Positions 62,305 through 64,000 of a DNA stretch of 64,000 bases are shown here, in pieces. Where the stretch lies: the NCBI GenBank assembly GCA_029561345.1, contig JAKQJC010000043.1, positions 62,001 through 126,000 of the forward strand, in the 5' to 3' direction. The stretch comes from Chloroflexota bacterium (GTDB lineage Bacteria; Chloroflexota; Anaerolineae; Anaerolineales; Anaerolineaceae). The notes under the pieces are model-generated. The model saw nothing but the letters and a program-made list of their open reading frames with translations, did no database searches and was not told the DNA's origin. The translations under genes and the position numbers were made by a program. Every line of letters starts with the position of its first letter. Within the stretch, counting starts at the first letter, position 1.

Positions 62305-63543
62305 TTACTCCTTCACATCATCCATTTGATGGTTCAACACTTTCAGGTCCATTTGCCCGTCTGCCAGGCGCGCCCGCAGAATCTGGCCGTCTTCAGCCTG
62401 CCCGGCCCGGCTGATCACCTGGCCGTCAGCGGCGCGGGTGAGAATGGCATAGCCGCGTTCCAGCACGGCCTGCGGGTTGAGGGCCAGCAGCCGTTCGCGC
62501 TGTCCCTTCAGGTTTGCCTGCTCTAAGCTCAGACAATACAGAGCGCCCTGTCCCAGGCGCAGCAAGAGGTCATCCACCTGCTGGCGGCCGGTTTCAACCC
62601 GCCGCGATGGCGAAACATGCCCCAGGGCGTTGATTTCCTGCGCAGCATCCCAGCGCAGCTGCGCCACCAGGTCGGCGGTGAGGCCGGTGAGGGCATTGGC
62701 CAGCTCCACCACCCCGGCGCGCAGGTCGGCCCGGTCGGGCGCGCAGAGCTCGGCGGCAGCGGTGGGGGTGGGGGCGCGCAGGTCGGCCACAAAATCAACA
62801 ATGGTGAAATCGGTTTCGTGGCCCACGCCGGTGATCACCGGGGCGCAGGCGGCGGCCACAGCACGCGCCACGCCTTCATCGTTGAACGCCCACAGGTCTT
62901 CAAGCGAACCGCCGCCGCGCGCCAGCAGAATCACATCAGGGGCTTCAGCCTCCAGGCGCTGCAGGGCCGCCACCAGGGCGGCCGGGGCTTCATCGCCCTG
63001 CACAGGCGATGGCGAAAGGATCACTTCGGCCAGCGGGTAGCGCCGCCGCAGCACGTTGAGCATATCCTGCAGGGCGGCCCCGGTGGGCGAGGTGACAATG
63101 CCAATGCGCCGGGGCAGGCGGGGCAGGGGGCGTTTGCGTTCGGGGTCAAAAAGGCCTTCGGCCTCCAGCCTGGCCTTCAAACGTAGAAAAGCCTGGTAAA
63201 GGTCGCCTTCGCCGGCCGGGTGGATGGCATCCACATAGAGCTGCATTTGCCCGGCGGGTTCGTATACATCGATACGCCCATGCACTTCCACCGCCATGCC
63301 GTCGCGCAGGGCCATTTTGAGGTGCATGGCCTGGGTGCGCCACATCACGCAGCGCAGCGAGGCCGTGTTATCTTTGAGGGTGAAATAGAGATGCCCGGAG
63401 GTGGGTTTGGAGAAGTTGGAAATTTCACCCTTCACCCACAGGTCGCCCAGCAGCGGATCGCTCTCAAAAATGGCGCGCAGGTAGCGCGTCAGGTCGCTGA
63501 CGGATAAAGTGGCGGCGGGCTGGAACAGGAAAAGCTGGTTCAT
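62305..63543 (-). CDS. xseA: Exodeoxyribonuclease VII large subunit
   Basis: The 412-residue nuclease has an N-terminal OB-fold (1-100; LWVKGEISNFSKPTSGHLYFTLKD) followed by the catalytic region (IGIVTSPTGAALQDMLNVL, LARGGGSLEDLWAFNDE, TGVGHETDFTIVDFVADLRAPTPTAAAEL) and a helical C-terminus. The ATG is nine bases after a -10 box, making it nearly leaderless. It is the first gene of the xseA-xseB-PAP2 operon. Confidence 0.96.
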   Translation of the reverse strand: MNQLFLFQPAATLSVSDLTRYLRAIFESDPLLGDLWVKGEISNFSKPTSGHLYFTLKDNTASLRCVMWRTQAMHLKMALRDGMAVEVHGRIDVYEPAGQMQLYVDAIHPAGEGDLYQAFLRLKARLEAEGLFDPERKRPLPRLPRRIGIVTSPTGAALQDMLNVLRRRYPLAEVILSPSPVQGDEAPAALVAALQRLEAEAPDVILLARGGGSLEDLWAFNDEGVARAVAAACAPVITGVGHETDFTIVDFVADLRAPTPTAAAELCAPDRADLRAGVVELANALTGLTADLVAQLRWDAAQEINALGHVSPSRRVETGRQQVDDLLLRLGQGALYCLSLEQANLKGQRERLLALNPQAVLERGYAILTRAADGQVISRAGQAEDGQILRARLADGQMDLKVLNHQMDDVKE

Positions 63544-63552
63544 GCACGCTTA

Positions 63553-63581
63553 AGCATAACCGCGATGGGGTGCTGTGTCAA
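63553..63581 (-). promoter_or_regulatory. Consensus promoter of the xse operon
   Basis: On the minus strand TTGACA (63581-63576) and TATGCT (63558-63553) are separated by 17 bp. The expected start is about 2-3 bases upstream of the xseA ATG. Confidence 0.82.
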
Positions 63582-63612
63582 GAAAGTGTGCATGAAAGTT
63601 GGGGAAAGGGTG

Positions 63613-63641
63613 TTTGTTTAAAAAATGGAAAATGATATAAT
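63613..63641 (+). promoter_or_regulatory. Promoter of the NERD-like gene
   Basis: TATAAT (63636-63641) with TTTGTT (63613-63618) spaced by 17 bp; AT-rich context. It is divergent from the xse promoter. Confidence 0.5.
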
Positions 63642-63681
63642 CCCCTTATTCAACATATCTCTTGAGAGGGGGCGGACAAGA

Positions 63682-64000
63682 ATGCCCAAAGTATTTCATT
63701 CATCTGGAAAGTCAACCCATCAAATGGCAGATAACCGCCGGATATCGCTGCTTAAAACGGGTCTGATTGTCATTGCCCTGATGATTGGGCTGATTTTTCT
63801 TCTGGCAAATCCCCAAACCATCACCGCTATATTTGGACCAGCAGGCTTACTCGCTGCCTTGTTTTTGTTTAAAGCCCTCCCTGCCTGGTTTGATGGCTTT
63901 TCATCCAGAAAGGCAAAGACCATTCGGCGCGCTGAGCGTGGCGCAAAGGCGGAGGAGGCTGTGGGCAGCCTCCTGGAAAAACTGGATCATTCCTTCATCG
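63682..64000 (+). CDS. Probable NERD-domain protein, N-terminal part (3' truncated by window edge)
   Basis: The frame is open from the ATG at 63682 to the window end, giving 106 residues with no stop. Two hydrophobic helices (about 25-45 and 50-70) are followed by RRAERGAKAEEAVGSLLEKLDH, the start of a nuclease-related (NERD) domain (GAKxEE pattern). GAGGGGGCGG precedes the ATG, and a good TATAAT lies at 63636. Less GC-rich than its neighbours. The catalytic part is outside the window. Confidence 0.65.
   Translation, partial: MPKVFHSSGKSTHQMADNRRISLLKTGLIVIALMIGLIFLLANPQTITAIFGPAGLLAALFLFKALPAWFDGFSSRKAKTIRRAERGAKAEEAVGSLLEKLDHSFI

Overview
The window is 64 kb of GC-rich bacterial chromosome with densely packed, mostly operonic genes and no rRNA, CRISPR array or intact transposase. 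Gene content points to Chloroflexota, probably Anaerolineae: Thr/Pro/Ala-rich LPxTG-type surface protein, WD40 lipoprotein with a peptidoglycan-binding tail, SprA-type metalloprotease, UPF0047 and DUF4349 proteins, and close fructosamine enzymes with lysine 2,3-aminomutase. That placement is inference. Promoters match a sigma70-like consensus (TTGACN, 17 bp, TATANT), clearest before tRNA-Pro, the first frl gene and xseA. Several genes seem to be leaderless or nearly so, with a -10 box 6 to 9 nt before the start codon.

Layout. 1-2.7 kb: the end of a truncated gene, an LPNTG surface protein and a toroid-fold protein. 2.9-12.1 kb: an enlarged fructoselysine (frl) operon with two FrlC-type epimerases, two FrlD-type kinases, two GntR/UTRA regulators, permease FrlA, deglycase FrlB, an amidohydrolase, a YjbQ-family protein and a decayed BtpA-like remnant. 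FrlA, FrlB, the second FrlC and the first FrlD closely resemble the E. coli proteins as I recall them. A strong promoter overlaid with four TATAC/GTATA half-sites precedes the operon. 12.1-15.6 kb: membrane protein, AbrB-like/radical SAM/SPASM fusion and a zinc-ribbon membrane protein. 15.6-21.1 kb (minus): rnhB, a glycosyltransferase, tRNA-Pro, Ead/Ea22-like and SUKH proteins, a receiver-SpoIIE phosphatase and an unknown protein. 21.3-25.1 kb: an unknown coiled-coil protein, lysine 2,3-aminomutase and an aldo/keto reductase. 25.3-34.7 kb: ridA and a flavin protein (minus), then a methyltransferase, uvrC, a SagB-type oxidoreductase, a glycosyltransferase, a GNAT, a serine hydrolase and an alpha/beta hydrolase.

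34.8-39.4 kb is a copper module: a CopZ-like chaperone and a SafE/DsbD-like membrane protein with a cupredoxin-like tail (minus), then divergent copA and a lipoprotein. 39.6-47.9 kb holds clpC, a cyclic-nucleotide-binding membrane protein with two PH-like repeats, a DegV protein, def-recF and a cysteine-rich ferredoxin. 48.4-57.7 kb holds a DUF4349 pair, an Ldh-family oxidoreductase, a methyltransferase, the WD40 lipoprotein, the SprA-like protein and a membrane-anchored rhodanese. 57.9-64 kb holds hutI, a small membrane protein, an HD hydrolase, murJ, the minus-strand xseA-xseB-PAP2 operon and the start of a probable NERD-domain gene cut by the window end.

In the frl operon, imported fructosamine would be epimerised if needed (FrlC), phosphorylated (FrlD) and split to glucose 6-phosphate and amine (FrlB); KamA could then act on released lysine. 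The duplications suggest more than one glycated substrate. A family of hairpin-bearing intergenic repeats recurs at about 25.2, 45.3, 48.2 and 53.2 kb, and appears undescribed.
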